Both the position numbers and the translations under genes were made by a program. Below, one piece after another: positions 26,760 through 35,453 of a stretch of DNA of 39,852 nucleotides; within the stretch, counting starts at the first letter, position 1, and each line of letters begins with the position of its first letter. This stretch comes from Chloroflexota bacterium. GTDB taxonomy: Bacteria > Chloroflexota > Limnocylindria > Limnocylindrales > CSP1-4. The stretch spans positions 1 through 39,852 of the forward strand of contig JAJZRG010000032.1 of NCBI GenBank assembly GCA_021802825.1, in the 5' to 3' direction. The notes beneath the pieces were generated by a model. The model saw nothing but the letters and a program-made list of their open reading frames with translations. It had not been told where the DNA came from and searched no databases.

Positions 26760-27848
26760 TCAGGAGGCGCGCAGCCCCTTCGCGCCGGCCGGGTCCACCC
26801 TGTGCAGGTGCTGGGCGAGCAGGGCGAACGGCCCGACCGGGGTTGGCTCGGCGAGGACCGCCCCGTCCACCGCGAGCTCGTCGACGAACACGAGCGCCAG
26901 GCCCGGATCGAACTGGGTCCCGGCGCCGCGGCGGATCTCCTCGAGCGCCTGGGTCAGCGTCAGCGCCCGGCGGTACGGGCGGTGGTGGGTCATCGCGTCG
27001 AACGCGTCCACGATCCCCACGATCCGCGCCCCGAGCGACGTCGCCTCGCCCCGCAGCCCGTCGGGGTACCCTCCCCCGTCCCAGCGCTCGTGGTGGTGCC
27101 GGATGATCGGGCCGAACGCGGCGAACGACTCGAGCGGCGCGCAGATCCGGGCGCCGATCTCCGGGTGGCGCCGGACCAGGAGCCACTCCTCGTCCGAGAG
27201 CGGCCCCGGCTTGGTCAGCACGCCGTCTGGGACGCCGATCTTGCCGACGTCGTGGAGGAGGGCCCCGTACGTCACCGCGTCGAGGTCGGCCGTCGGCAGG
27301 CCGAGGCGCGACCCGAGGCGCGCCGCGGTGAGGGCGAGCCGCTCGCAGTGGCGCTCGGTCTGGGCGTCCTTGGCGGCGACCGCGTTGGCGAGCGCGGTCA
27401 CGACGGCGTGCGCCGCCTCCATGCCGACGAGAGCGCGCCGGAGGCGGAGGGCGCTCCGGATCCGGGCGATCAGCTCGGCCTGCGCGAACGGCTTGGCGAT
27501 GAAGTCGTCGGCCCCGGCGTCGAGTCCCGTGACGACGTCCTGTACGGCCGTCCGCCCGGTCAGCAGCAGGATCGGAAGCGTCGCGTGCCGCGGGTCGAGG
27601 CGGAGCTGGCGGGTCAGCTCATACCCGTCGACGCCTGGCAGCCCGACGTCGAGGAGGATGAGGTCGGGCGGTGCCGTCGCAACGGCGGCCAGACCCGCCT
27701 CGCCGTCGGCGACGGCGTGGACGCGGTAGCCCTCGGCGCGGAGCAGGTGGACCAGGAGCGCCCGGTTCGACGGGTCGTCCTCGACCACCAGGACGGTCGG
27801 GGGCGGCGGGGGCATGGCCTTCCGGCCATCGCGCGTGCCGCTCCTCAT
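26760..27848 (-). CDS. Response regulator with HD-GYP cyclic-di-GMP phosphodiesterase domain
   Basis: A 362-residue REC-HD-GYP protein. The receiver has E-D-D (residues 23-25), phosphoacceptor Asp67 in LLDVGLP and Lys119 in FIAKPF. The hydrolase has H-C-E-R-L, the HD pair at 199-200 in LLHDVGKIG, H-P-E-I-G near 228 and the signature H-H-H-E-R-W-D-G-G-G-Y-P at 251-262; all metal ligands appear intact. It should break down cyclic di-GMP when phosphorylated. I chose ATG 27848 because GGGGAGA lies eight bases upstream; the frame is open to 27914. It is the first gene of a set with the hybrid kinase and the receiver-only protein. Confidence 0.92.
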   Translation of the reverse strand: MRSGTRDGRKAMPPPPPTVLVVEDDPSNRALLVHLLRAEGYRVHAVADGEAGLAAVATAPPDLILLDVGLPGVDGYELTRQLRLDPRHATLPILLLTGRTAVQDVVTGLDAGADDFIAKPFAQAELIARIRSALRLRRALVGMEAAHAVVTALANAVAAKDAQTERHCERLALTAARLGSRLGLPTADLDAVTYGALLHDVGKIGVPDGVLTKPGPLSDEEWLLVRRHPEIGARICAPLESFAAFGPIIRHHHERWDGGGYPDGLRGEATSLGARIVGIVDAFDAMTHHRPYRRALTLTQALEEIRRGAGTQFDPGLALVFVDELAVDGAVLAEPTPVGPFALLAQHLHRVDPAGAKGLRAS

Positions 27849-28172
27849 GCTCACCGTCTCCCCAGAAGGGCGCGACCCAGGGACGTGGGCCTTCGGCCAT
27901 TCAAGCATGCGCATCTGTCGGCGCGCAACTCCCCCAGAATGCCTAGGACCCGCGGTCGCACCGTCGGCCGCGCGCCGGACGGCGAGCTGCCGACCCGTCC
28001 CTCGGCCTAGGCGAGCCGCTGGCCATTCCGGTCATCAGGGTTCCGGAGCCGACGGCCCTTCTCGTCCTCGGCTCAGTTCCCGACCGCTCCGCACATTCAC
28101 CGGGGCTTCACAAACGCCTCCGTAGGCTGCCGACAGGCTTGGGCAACCGTCCGGGCAGCATAGGAGAACAAG
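27849..28172. other. Divergent intergenic region
   Basis: This 324-base gap must hold promoters for the HD-GYP operon (leftward) and the small secreted-protein gene (rightward). No consensus sigma70 pair stands out. The one structured element I can point to is a degenerate 11-bp-period direct repeat at 28097-28114, resembling the PhoP-type boxes elsewhere in the window. No coding segment is evident. Confidence 0.5.
28097..28114 (+). promoter_or_regulatory. Degenerate PhoP-type direct repeat TCACCGG-GGCT-TCACAAA
   Basis: Two TCAC cores with the 11-bp period and four-base spacer of the boxes at 16405 and 18662, 58 bases before the ATG at 28173. Only TCAC is conserved in the first half-site and TCACA in the second, so regulation by the same PhoP-like protein is tentative. 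Confidence 0.3.
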
Positions 28173-28397
28173 ATGAAGATCGATCGTCGTCGAAGGCTCG
28201 CAGCCCTGAGCCTGGCCGGGTCGCTCGCCCTGATGGGCGTCGGCGTCAGCGTCGTGTCGGCCGCCGAACCCGGCGGGACCGGCATCGAGTCCATCGCGCC
28301 TGAGACCGGAACGACCGGTGTCGAGGCCGACGGCCCCGGCGGTCACGCCGATGCCCCGGGCGTGGATGTGAACCACGACTTCCAGGGCGAGGAGTAG
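28173..28397 (+). CDS. Small exported acidic protein, unknown function
   Basis: A 74-residue protein. The basic start M-K-I-D-R-R-R-R, a hydrophobic core (L-A-A-L-S-L-A-G-S-L-A-L-M-G-V-G-V-S-V) and V-S-A-A near residue 31 make a convincing signal peptide. The mature part, about 43 residues, is rich in Gly, Asp, Glu and Thr, with a repeated T-G-x-E pattern and a C-terminal H-D-F-Q-G-E-E. A good ribosome binding site, AGGAGA, precedes the ATG. No family is recognised. It is followed by a 12-bp inverted repeat and then a lipoprotein gene in the same direction. Confidence 0.65.
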   Translation: MKIDRRRRLAALSLAGSLALMGVGVSVVSAAEPGGTGIESIAPETGTTGVEADGPGGHADAPGVDVNHDFQGEE

Positions 28398-28407
28398 ATC
28401 CACCCAC

Positions 28408-28440
28408 CGGGCACCGGCCTGTCACGCCGGCCGGTGCCCG
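28408..28440. terminator. 12-bp inverted repeat between two exported-protein genes
   Basis: CGGGCACCGGCC (28408-28419) and its exact complement (28429-28440) are separated by a nine-base loop. A strong GC hairpin lies ten bases after the preceding stop codon, but no T-run follows, so it may be a terminator that works without one or an mRNA-stabilising hairpin. Confidence 0.5.
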
Positions 28441-28453
28441 ACCGAGGCTCTCG

Positions 28454-29065
28454 ATGCACGACACCACCTTCGGCGTCGCCAGCGCGCGTTCCACACGGCT
28501 CGGCTGGCTGTCGGGTGCCGCGGCCGCTCTCGCGATCATCCTGGCGTCCTGCGCCGGCCCCGGCCTGCCTGTCGCCACCGGCGCGGGCTCCGCGTCCATG
28601 CGATCGGCTCCCCCACCCTCGTCGACCGCGACGGCACCCAGTGTGGTGCCCGTCGGCATAGGTTCGCCCGCCCCCCGTGGCACCGCCTCCACCGCGCCGG
28701 GCAGCCCGGCAGCCCCCGCGCCGACCCCGGGCAGCGCGTTCACGTTGCTGAGGATGGCCACGGCGGCCGATCCTGCCCTGCCGGCCCCGGACGTGCGAAC
28801 GTTCGTGTCCAGCTTCCCGCCCAAGGCACCGGCGATGTACGTCGTGTTCGCCCTTCGGCCTGGCCTGACCGGCACCGTGGTGTGCACGGTCACCGCCAAC
28901 GGCGTGCAGACTGCCGGACCGATCACGCTCACCTATGGCCCGACGAACAGCTGGGGCGATTTCAGGATCACCTCGCGGGGAACGTTCGTCGTGGGCAGCT
29001 ACCGCGCGACGCTGACACTAGGCCCCACGCGAGAGGTCGCGACGGTCGACTTCACGGTGCAGTAG
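28454..29065 (+). CDS. Putative lipoprotein of unknown function
   Basis: A 203-residue exported protein. A hydrophobic stretch ending L-A-S-C, with Cys33, forms a lipobox, so the mature protein is probably lipid-anchored. Residues 34-95 are a Pro/Ser/Ala/Thr-rich linker, as in wall-spanning surface proteins. Residues 100-203 form a beta-rich domain with alternating hydrophobic residues (VVCTVTANGVQTAGPITLTYG and Y-R-A-T-L-T-L-G near the end), suggesting an immunoglobulin-like or similar beta-sandwich fold. No enzymatic motif is seen. No convincing ribosome binding site is seen before the ATG at 28454, so the start is less certain. Confidence 0.65.
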   Translation: MHDTTFGVASARSTRLGWLSGAAAALAIILASCAGPGLPVATGAGSASMRSAPPPSSTATAPSVVPVGIGSPAPRGTASTAPGSPAAPAPTPGSAFTLLRMATAADPALPAPDVRTFVSSFPPKAPAMYVVFALRPGLTGTVVCTVTANGVQTAGPITLTYGPTNSWGDFRITSRGTFVVGSYRATLTLGPTREVATVDFTVQ

Positions 29066-29108
29066 CCGGCTACCCGGGTCGGCAGCGCCCGGGGTGCCGA
29101 CCGCCGTC

Positions 29109-29171
29109 AGGCTTGGGCAGGAAGTCGTCGGCCCCCGCCTCGAGACCGCGAACGACCGCGCACGCGGTGAG
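29109..29171 (-). pseudogene. Remnant of a response-regulator receiver domain
   Basis: Read on the minus strand, 29171 to 29109 encodes L-T-A-C-A-V-V-R-G-L-E-A-G-A-D-D-F-L-P-K-P. This is the conserved alpha4-beta5 region of a receiver domain, including the invariant Lys-Pro. An in-frame TGA lies just upstream and no further receiver homology is visible on either side. It closely resembles the intact receivers encoded at 26760 and 35454 (G-L-D-A-G-A-D-D-F and G-L-D-A-G-A-D-D-Y). It is best read as the decayed remnant of a once longer gene between the lipoprotein and the PAS kinase. Confidence 0.55.
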
Positions 29172-29304
29172 ACATCATCGTCCAGCGCCGCTCATGAGCA
29201 GGCTGTGCGCGAGCGAGCTGGCGGCGCGAGATGCTGTTCACGGAATAGGTGGCCAGTTGAAGGACGACCCATTGACACCTGTCATGATGGCGGCGACATG
29301 AGAC

Positions 29305-31980
29305 GTGGAGCCGTGGCCGGAACGTACCGTGCGGCGCCGCTCGCGGCGCCGCATCGAGCTCCCGGTTGTAGCGCATCGGGTGAGGGCAGCCTTAAGGCAT
29401 GAGCCACCGGTGACCCACCCTCGACTCGACTCGCGCCGGAGCCGGACGACTGCCTCGCCCGATCAGCCGCGGCATCCGGGATACCCGGCGCGGCCGCGGC
29501 TCGTTCCACTCGGCTACCTGGCAATCGGTCTCGTGTGGCTCCTGGGGGCCTCGCTCATCCTGCCGGCGCTGGTTGGCGAGGCGGGCCCCCAGGAGATCGC
29601 GGCAGCACTTGGCGACCTCGCGCTCTTCGCCGCGGGCGTCGCCATCGCAGCCGCCTACGAGCGTCGCTATCGGTCGGCCATTCGGCGGGCCTTCGACGAG
29701 CGCGAGGCGAGCGAGCGCCGGTTCCGGGCCATCTTCGAATCGTCCCCGGCGCTCATCGTCGTCGTCGATGCGGCGGGGATCATCCTGGAGGTCAACGAGC
29801 GCGTCCAGGCGATGCTCGGATACGAGCCCGCCGAGCTGGTCGGCCAGCCGGTCGAGGCGATCGTGCCGGACGAGTCGGCGGACCGCCACGTCGACCTCCG
29901 CCGGGCGTTGGGCGACCATCCCGCCGATCGGCCCCTCGGCGGCGGCCGCCATCTCGCCGTCCGCCGCAAGGACGGCGCCAGCGTGGCGGCCGAGGTTGCC
30001 CTGAGCACGATCGAGCTCGACGGGGCGCTGTCCTACGTGGCCACGGTCCTCGACATCTCCGAGCGTGAGCGGGCGGCCGAGGAGCTCAGGCGGCGGGAGG
30101 AGAGCTTCCGCGGGCTGTTCGAGAGCAACCCGCTGCCGATGTGGGTCTTCGACCCGGAGACGCTCGCGTTCATGGCCGTCAACGACGCGGCGGTGGCCAA
30201 GTACGGCTACTCGCGCGAGGACTTCCTCGGGATGCGGATCAGCGACATCCGGCCCACCGAGGATGTTGAACGCCTCCTCGCCGAGGTCCGAACGCCGGAC
30301 GAGGGCATGCGGCCGGCCGGCCGGTGGCGCCATCGGCTCAAGGACGGCGAGCTCATCGACGTCGACATCGATACCCACACCCTGACGTTCGACGGCCGCC
30401 CGGCTCGGCTCGTGGTCGCGCGCGACGTGACCCGCGAGACGCGGGCACTCGCCGAGCTCCAGAACAGCGAGGAGCGCTTCCGCCAGGTCGCCGAAGGGAT
30501 CGGGGAGTGCTTCTGGCTGCGCGACCTGCCGGGCGGTGAGCTCGTGTACGTCAGCCCGGCGTACGAGGTCATCTGGGGCAGGCCCCGCTCCGCCATCACG
30601 GCGGCGAGCCCGCTCCTCGAGCATGTCCATCCGGACGACGCGGCGCGCGTGGGGGAGACAGTGGGCGACCTCGATCGTGTCGTCTGGGAGCGGCCGCTCG
30701 AGCATCGCATCGTTCGTCCCGACGGTTCGACGGCCTGGGTCCGCAGCTGGCGGTTCCCCATCGCCGATCAGGCCGGCGTCATCCGCAGACTCGCTGGCGT
30801 GGCGCAGGACGTGACGGCCGAGAAGACGCTCGCCGATCGCCTGCGGCAGGTGGAGAAGATGGAGGCGATCGGGCAGCTCACGGCCGGGATCGCGCACGAC
30901 TTCAACAACGTCCTGACGGCGATCCGGGGCTACGCCGAGCTGGCCAGCGACGCCACCCCGGCCGGCGATCCGCGCGCCAGCGACCTCGCCGAGATCCAGT
31001 CGGCCGCAGACCGGGCCACGGGCCTCATTGACAAGCTGCTCGCCTTCACCCGCCAGCAGGTGCTCCAGCCGCGCGTCATCGACCTTGACGCGTTCCTCGT
31101 CGCGCTCTCGCCACTCATCCAGCGGCTGGTCGGCGCCGACATCACGCTCGACGTGGTGGGCACCGACGGCCTCGGGCGGGTCAGAGCCGACCCGGTGCAG
31201 ATCGAGCAGATCGTGCTGAACCTGGCGTCCAACGCCCGCGACGCCATGCCGGGGGGCGGCAGGCTGACGATCGAGACCGCGAACGTGACGCTCGACGCGG
31301 AGTACGTCACGCAGCACCCGTACGTCCTACCGGGTCGCTACGTGGCGCTGACGGTGGCCGACACCGGGGTGGGCATGGATCCTGCCACGGCCAGCCGGGC
31401 CTTCGAGCCGTTCTTCACCACCAAGGGGCCGGGCAAGGGCACCGGCCTGGGCCTCGCCACGGTCTACGGGGTCGTCAGGCAGTCGGGCGGCCATCTCGAG
31501 ATCTACAGCGAACCGAGGCTCGGGACCACGATCAAGATCTACCTGCCCCGGGTGGACGCGGCTGTCGAGCTGGCCGCGGAACCCGTCGCGCCGCCGAGGG
31601 ACATCCACGGGTCGGAGACGATCCTCGTCGTCGACGACGAGCCGGCGATCCGAGCGCTCGCCGTCCGCGCTTTGAGTGACCTTGGATACCGCGTCCTGGC
31701 GGCCGGCAGCGGCCGGGATGCGATCCGCCTTGCGAGTGCCGCTGCAGGCGAGATCCACCTCCTGGTCACCGACGTCGTCATGCCGGAGATGGGCGGCCAC
31801 GAGCTGGCGGACCGTCTCCGCGAGCTGCGTCCCGAACTGGCCGTCCTCTACGTCTCGGGCTACACCGAGAACGGAGTCGCGAGACACGGGATCATGGCCC
31901 GTGACATGGCCTTCCTGCCCAAGCCGTTCACGATCGAGGCTCTGGGCCGCAAGGTCCGCGAGGTCCTCGACCGAGCCTGA
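29305..31980 (+). CDS. Hybrid histidine kinase with three PAS domains and a receiver
   Basis: An 891-residue sensor. Two hydrophobic helices lie near residues 68-92 and 103-119. PAS domains follow at about 138-258, 265-385 and 390-512. The phosphoacceptor is His531 in G-I-A-H-D-F-N-N, the variant typical of NtrB/CckA-like PAS kinases. The ATPase domain has [11 protein letters not shown] and [12 protein letters not shown]-terminal receiver has Asp823 in VTDVVMPE and Lys873 in LPKPF. The start is a GTG at 29305 without a clear ribosome binding site; GTG 29410 is also possible, and the first 50 residues look unconserved. It stands alone; no dedicated output gene is adjacent. Confidence 0.9.
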   Translation: MEPWPERTVRRRSRRRIELPVVAHRVRAALRHEPPVTHPRLDSRRSRTTASPDQPRHPGYPARPRLVPLGYLAIGLVWLLGASLILPALVGEAGPQEIAAALGDLALFAAGVAIAAAYERRYRSAIRRAFDEREASERRFRAIFESSPALIVVVDAAGIILEVNERVQAMLGYEPAELVGQPVEAIVPDESADRHVDLRRALGDHPADRPLGGGRHLAVRRKDGASVAAEVALSTIELDGALSYVATVLDISERERAAEELRRREESFRGLFESNPLPMWVFDPETLAFMAVNDAAVAKYGYSREDFLGMRISDIRPTEDVERLLAEVRTPDEGMRPAGRWRHRLKDGELIDVDIDTHTLTFDGRPARLVVARDVTRETRALAELQNSEERFRQVAEGIGECFWLRDLPGGELVYVSPAYEVIWGRPRSAITAASPLLEHVHPDDAARVGETVGDLDRVVWERPLEHRIVRPDGSTAWVRSWRFPIADQAGVIRRLAGVAQDVTAEKTLADRLRQVEKMEAIGQLTAGIAHDFNNVLTAIRGYAELASDATPAGDPRASDLAEIQSAADRATGLIDKLLAFTRQQVLQPRVIDLDAFLVALSPLIQRLVGADITLDVVGTDGLGRVRADPVQIEQIVLNLASNARDAMPGGGRLTIETANVTLDAEYVTQHPYVLPGRYVALTVADTGVGMDPATASRAFEPFFTTKGPGKGTGLGLATVYGVVRQSGGHLEIYSEPRLGTTIKIYLPRVDAAVELAAEPVAPPRDIHGSETILVVDDEPAIRALAVRALSDLGYRVLAAGSGRDAIRLASAAAGEIHLLVTDVVMPEMGGHELADRLRELRPELAVLYVSGYTENGVARHGIMARDMAFLPKPFTIEALGRKVREVLDRA

Positions 31981-32109
31981 CCCATCCCCGTGGCCTTCGG
32001 CCGCTGTCGGCGTTTCAGGGGCCGCTGCGGACAATCGGGGCCGGCCACGGATGCCGCCCGTGAGCCCCCCGGGATGCGCGGCATCGACCTGTCGCGGGCG
32101 AGCCGCGGG

Positions 32110-34131
32110 TCAGACAACGCCGACCAACCGCGCGATCAGGCCGCCGGCCGCGAGCGCGATCGCGATCGTGCCTGCGCTCATGAGCAGGGCGGTGCGCCTC
32201 CCCAGCTCGGCTGTCAGCGTCGCGAGCGTCGCGACACACGGGAACGACACCGCCGTCACCACCGCGTACACGAAGAGCTGGCCCGGGCTCATGAACGAGC
32301 CGATGCTCGCAGCGCCCTGCCCCAGCTCCACGATCGCGAACGTCGCGAGCAGCTGCAGGGCGAGCTCCTTGCGCAGGAACGCGAACACGAGCGCGAGCCC
32401 GGCCACCGACGGCAGGCCCAGCCAGCCGACCGTGACCGGGTCGAGGACCGGGGTCAGCCGCCAGATGAGGCCGGTCTCGTAGAGGAAGCCGAGCACGATC
32501 GACCCGGCGACCATGAGCGGTGCCGCTGCCCGGACAAACGACTCGAATCGCCACCAGGCCTTCCTGACGACGTGGCCGAGCACGGGCCTCCGGATGGGGG
32601 CGAGCTCCAGCACGACGGGCGACTGCCGCCCCGGGACCATCCGGTTGGCGAGCATGCCGCCCGCGAGCGTGAGGCAGGCGATGACGCCGAAGGCGGCCAG
32701 GGCTGGCCCCACGCCCGCGAACGGCACGAGGGCGCCGGAGACGACCGCGATCCGGGCGGAGCAGGGCGTCATCGTGATGAGGAACGAGGCGAGCACGCGC
32801 TCCCGCCGGGAGCCGAGCAGGCGGGTGCCGTAGATGGCGGGGACGTTGCAGCCCGTGGCGGCGAGGATGGGGATCGACACCCGGCCCGACACCCCGAGCG
32901 TCCCCAGGACGCGGTCCGTGAGGACGGCGACGCTCGTGAGGTACCCGGAGTCCTCGAGGAACGCGAGCAGCACGTAGAACGTGAGGATGTACGGGATCCC
33001 CACCGCGAGCATCGAGAGGACGCCGTCGTCGAGGCCCCAGAGCAGCGCGCGGCCCGCGGTCGCGTCGGGCACGACCGCGCCGACCGCAGCCCTGATCACG
33101 GGCGACGCGGTCGCCTGCCAGGCGGTGGTGAGGAGCCCGGACAGCACCGATCCCGCCGCCATCATCGCGAGCAGGATCGCGAGCGTGGTCCCGAAGAACA
33201 GGGGGATCCCCGGCCACGGCGCGACGCTCCACCGGCCGAAGCGGTCCGCGAGCGACAGGCGGTCCGCCGAACCAGCTGAGCGCGAGACGACCTGGTCCGC
33301 CCACCGTCGCCCGATCTCCCACCTCGCGGACTCCACGGAGGCCGCGAGGTCCAGGGTCGCCGCGCCCCGCGCGGAGAGGGCTCCCTCGCCGACGAGGTCT
33401 CCCAGCCGCCCAGCCGCGCTGGCCGCGCCGAGCGACCGGCTCGAGCCGATCTCGAGCGCGCGTCGCCTGATGGCCGCCTCGACGGGCAGTGCGTAGACCG
33501 GGGCAGGTGCCGTCGAGCGCGGGGAGGACGCGCCGGCCCTCACCGCTTCGACGCGGCCGGCAAGGCGGACGGCGTCGCGGAGCGCCTCGGCCACCCCGAG
33601 CCCTGACCTGCCCGACGTTCGGTGGACCGGACCGACGAGGAGCTGGGCCAGGCGCCCGGTGTCGAGGCTGACGCCCCGGCCCTCGGCCTCGTCGGCGAGG
33701 TTGGCGGCGAGGACGACCGGGAGGCCGAGGTCGCGACAGGCGAGGGCGAGCGGAAGGTGCCGCGCGAGATCCCCAGCGTCGGCGACGACGATGATGGCGT
33801 CGGGACGCGCCTCAAGCAGGAGAGACCAGAACGGCGTCTCCTCCCCGACCGGCGTCGAGAGCGAGACCGTCCCGGGCAGGTCGACGAGGTCGGCCTCGCA
33901 CCCGTCGACGCGGACCCGGCGGCGGTCGATCGCGATCGTCGTTCCGGGCGCGTTCGACGCCTCGGCGTACCTGCCGGTGGCCCGCGCGAACAGCGTGGAC
34001 TTGCCGACGTTCGGCCGGCCGACGAGGGCGACCGTGGGGACCCGGCTGTCCGTGCCCGCCCCACGAGTCCCCGTGGGGCCGGGGTCCGGCGCAGCCGGGT
34101 GGCACCCCGCGCCCGTTAGCGCCGTGCTCAC
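32110..34131 (-). CDS. feoB: Ferrous iron transporter FeoB
   Basis: A 673-residue protein. An N-terminal G domain has G1 GRPNVGKST, the G2 Thr in PGTTIAID, G3 DLPGT and the NxxD of NLAD. A membrane part from about residue 290 carries the two FeoB Gate motifs, PILAATGCNVPAIYGTR and a later CSARIAVVSG-type segment, plus F-L-R-K-E-L-A. It imports Fe2+ across the cytoplasmic membrane, with GTP binding as the switch. The GTG at 34131 overlaps the feoA stop (GTGA). The frame is open far upstream, but that extension is antisense noise within feoA and dtxR. It is the third gene of dtxR-feoA-feoB. Confidence 0.95.
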   Translation of the reverse strand: MSTALTGAGCHPAAPDPGPTGTRGAGTDSRVPTVALVGRPNVGKSTLFARATGRYAEASNAPGTTIAIDRRRVRVDGCEADLVDLPGTVSLSTPVGEETPFWSLLLEARPDAIIVVADAGDLARHLPLALACRDLGLPVVLAANLADEAEGRGVSLDTGRLAQLLVGPVHRTSGRSGLGVAEALRDAVRLAGRVEAVRAGASSPRSTAPAPVYALPVEAAIRRRALEIGSSRSLGAASAAGRLGDLVGEGALSARGAATLDLAASVESARWEIGRRWADQVVSRSAGSADRLSLADRFGRWSVAPWPGIPLFFGTTLAILLAMMAAGSVLSGLLTTAWQATASPVIRAAVGAVVPDATAGRALLWGLDDGVLSMLAVGIPYILTFYVLLAFLEDSGYLTSVAVLTDRVLGTLGVSGRVSIPILAATGCNVPAIYGTRLLGSRRERVLASFLITMTPCSARIAVVSGALVPFAGVGPALAAFGVIACLTLAGGMLANRMVPGRQSPVVLELAPIRRPVLGHVVRKAWWRFESFVRAAAPLMVAGSIVLGFLYETGLIWRLTPVLDPVTVGWLGLPSVAGLALVFAFLRKELALQLLATFAIVELGQGAASIGSFMSPGQLFVYAVVTAVSFPCVATLATLTAELGRRTALLMSAGTIAIALAAGGLIARLVGVV

Positions 34132-34421
34132 GCCCGGGCCCCGCCGTCCGGGCCGGCCGCGTCGTCCAATGCGACGGCGCGAACGATGAGCAGTCGGGCG
34201 ACATCGCGTCCCAGCGCCACCCGCGCACGACCCATGGCCACGACGATCGGGCCGCCCAGGGGGAGCCGCCGCTCGGGGGTCAGGAGGGCTCCGGCGACGA
34301 TCCCCTCCGCCGCGAGCTGGCCCGCGAGAGCGTGGCCGCGGCCGTCCGCGTCGCCCGGCCGCAGGCAGACGACGACGGCCGTCTGGCCGATGCGGGCGCG
34401 ATCCAGCCGGACCTCGCTCAC
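34128..34421 (-). CDS. feoA: FeoA-domain protein
   Basis: A 97-residue SH3-like FeoA protein. It starts at a GTG overlapping the dtxR stop (GTGA) and its own stop overlaps the feoB start. The fold signature is A-L-A-G-Q-L-A-A-E-G-I-V-A-G-A-L-L followed by G-G-P-I-V-V-A-M-G and the A-L-G-R-D-V-A-R-L-L-I-V strand. In characterised systems FeoA binds FeoB and modulates its G-domain activity. The C-terminal 15 residues are an unconserved Gly/Asp/Ala tail. The larger open frame that contains it begins inside dtxR in another frame and is not the real start. Confidence 0.87.
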   Translation of the reverse strand: MSEVRLDRARIGQTAVVVCLRPGDADGRGHALAGQLAAEGIVAGALLTPERRLPLGGPIVVAMGRARVALGRDVARLLIVRAVALDDAAGPDGGARA

Positions 34422-35110
34422 GAGGCGCCCGACGCGGGTGGCGCGTCGACCGGCACGACCTGGATGGTCGCCGCCACCTCCCTGCCCACCGCGATCCTGC
34501 CGCCCGGGCCATCGAGCTCGAGGAGGCTGCGATGGGGCCCGATGGAGGCGACGCCCACCGTCGACCCCACGGCGAGCCCTCCCCGGCGGAGGTAGTCGAG
34601 CACCTCGAACGACTCGTCGTCGAAGGCGACGATGCGGACCGACTCCCCGATCGCCACGTCGGCCAGCGCGCGGCCGTCCCGGTAGAAGGGCGCCTCCGCC
34701 GACCGGGGGATCGGCTGGCCCTGCGGGCACGTCTCCGGGTAGCCGAGGTACGCGTCGAGCGCGTCGACCACCTCGGGTGAGGTCGCGTGCTCGAGGAGGC
34801 ACGCCCAGTCGGTTGCGCGGACCGGGTCGAGCCCGAGCCGGTCGACGAGGAACCTCTCCCACAGGCGCTCCCGCCGGATGACCTCCTGCGCGGCCTCGCG
34901 CCCGGCCGTCGTGAGCCGGAAGCCGTGCCGCGCCTCGTGCGCCACGAGCCCATCGCGCGCCAGGCGCCGGAGCATCTCGTTCGCGGCGACGGGCGTCAGT
35001 TCCAGCCGTTGCGCGAGGAGGGCGGCGGCGACCGGTCGCGACGCGCCCCCGAGCACGGCCAGCGACTTGAGGTACATCTCGACGGCCTCGCTGTGGCCGG
35101 CCGGTCGCAT
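34418..35110 (-). CDS. DtxR/MntR-family metal-dependent regulator
   Basis: A 230-residue regulator. The N-terminal winged helix has S-E-A-V-E-M-Y-L-K-S-L and V-A-A-N-E-M-L-R-R-L. The dimerisation domain holds R-R-E-R-L-W-E-R-F-L and the C-L-L-E-H segment, which aligns with Cys102, Glu105 and His106 of DtxR. The ancillary-site His79 and His98 of DtxR appear as Glu and Thr. The end (about 150-230) is a FeoA/SH3-like domain. I start at ATG 35110, with GGGAGGA upstream; the frame is open to 35371. As the first gene of a feo operon it should repress iron uptake when Fe2+ is ample, though Mn2+ sensing is not excluded. Confidence 0.89.
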   Translation of the reverse strand: MRPAGHSEAVEMYLKSLAVLGGASRPVAAALLAQRLELTPVAANEMLRRLARDGLVAHEARHGFRLTTAGREAAQEVIRRERLWERFLVDRLGLDPVRATDWACLLEHATSPEVVDALDAYLGYPETCPQGQPIPRSAEAPFYRDGRALADVAIGESVRIVAFDDESFEVLDYLRRGGLAVGSTVGVASIGPHRSLLELDGPGGRIAVGREVAATIQVVPVDAPPASGAS

Positions 35111-35161
35111 CGTCGTCGAGGTCCTCCCGCTGCCGAATGGGTGCTGCCCGAGAGCCAACTG

Positions 35162-35173
35162 ATGGCTAGCCAT
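35162..35173. promoter_or_regulatory. Palindrome ATGGCTAGCCAT, possible DtxR operator
   Basis: A perfect 12-bp palindrome, flanked by ACT on one side and AGT on the other, 52 bases before the dtxR ATG. It is shorter than and different from the classical DtxR/IdeR box but is placed where an autoregulatory operator would be expected. Confidence 0.35.
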
Positions 35174-35305
35174 AGTCTCGAATGCAGGGTGTGCCTGTGG
35201 ACATCCCCATAGGTCGGCAATCGGGGGTCCGATCGGCCCGGGCGCGGTGGAATATGGCCGGCGGGCCGAGCGGCTACAGGCGCCCAACAGGGACCATTGC
35301 AGCAT

Positions 35306-35350
35306 GGGCGCGTTGAGGGCGGGCGCGTTGAGGGCGGGCGCGTTGAGGGC
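35306..35350. repeat. 15-bp tandem repeat, three exact copies
   Basis: GGGCGCGTTGAGGGC occurs three times without gaps at 35306-35320, 35321-35335 and 35336-35350. It lies in the gap between dtxR and the REC-GAF-EAL gene and does not appear coding. Confidence 0.85.
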
Positions 35351-35453
35351 GGAGGCATCAGCGGACGGCAACTGCGGACGGCCGGTCGGGCGGCGCCGGT
35401 CCGATCCCCCGCCGATCTGGCCGCCTGACGGGCACTCGGCCCCCGGGCGGGGC

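Larger units (their letters stand above)
35111..35453. other. Intergenic region upstream of dtxR
   Basis: This holds the presumed dtxR-feoAB promoter, a 12-bp palindrome at 35162-35173 and a 15-bp tandem repeat at 35306-35350. No well-spaced sigma70 hexamers and no coding segment are convincing; open frames here are continuations of dtxR upstream of its likely start. Confidence 0.5.

Noticed and set aside
26740..27186. N-terminal extension of the hybrid kinase
   Set aside because: It lies within the HD-GYP coding region in another frame and reads as Arg/Pro/Gly-rich noise. The membrane domain begins at GTG 26739.
34132..34953. N-terminal extension of feoB making a 947-residue protein
   Set aside because: The extension is the wrong frame of feoA and dtxR; the GTG at 34131 overlapping the feoA stop gives a normal FeoB length.
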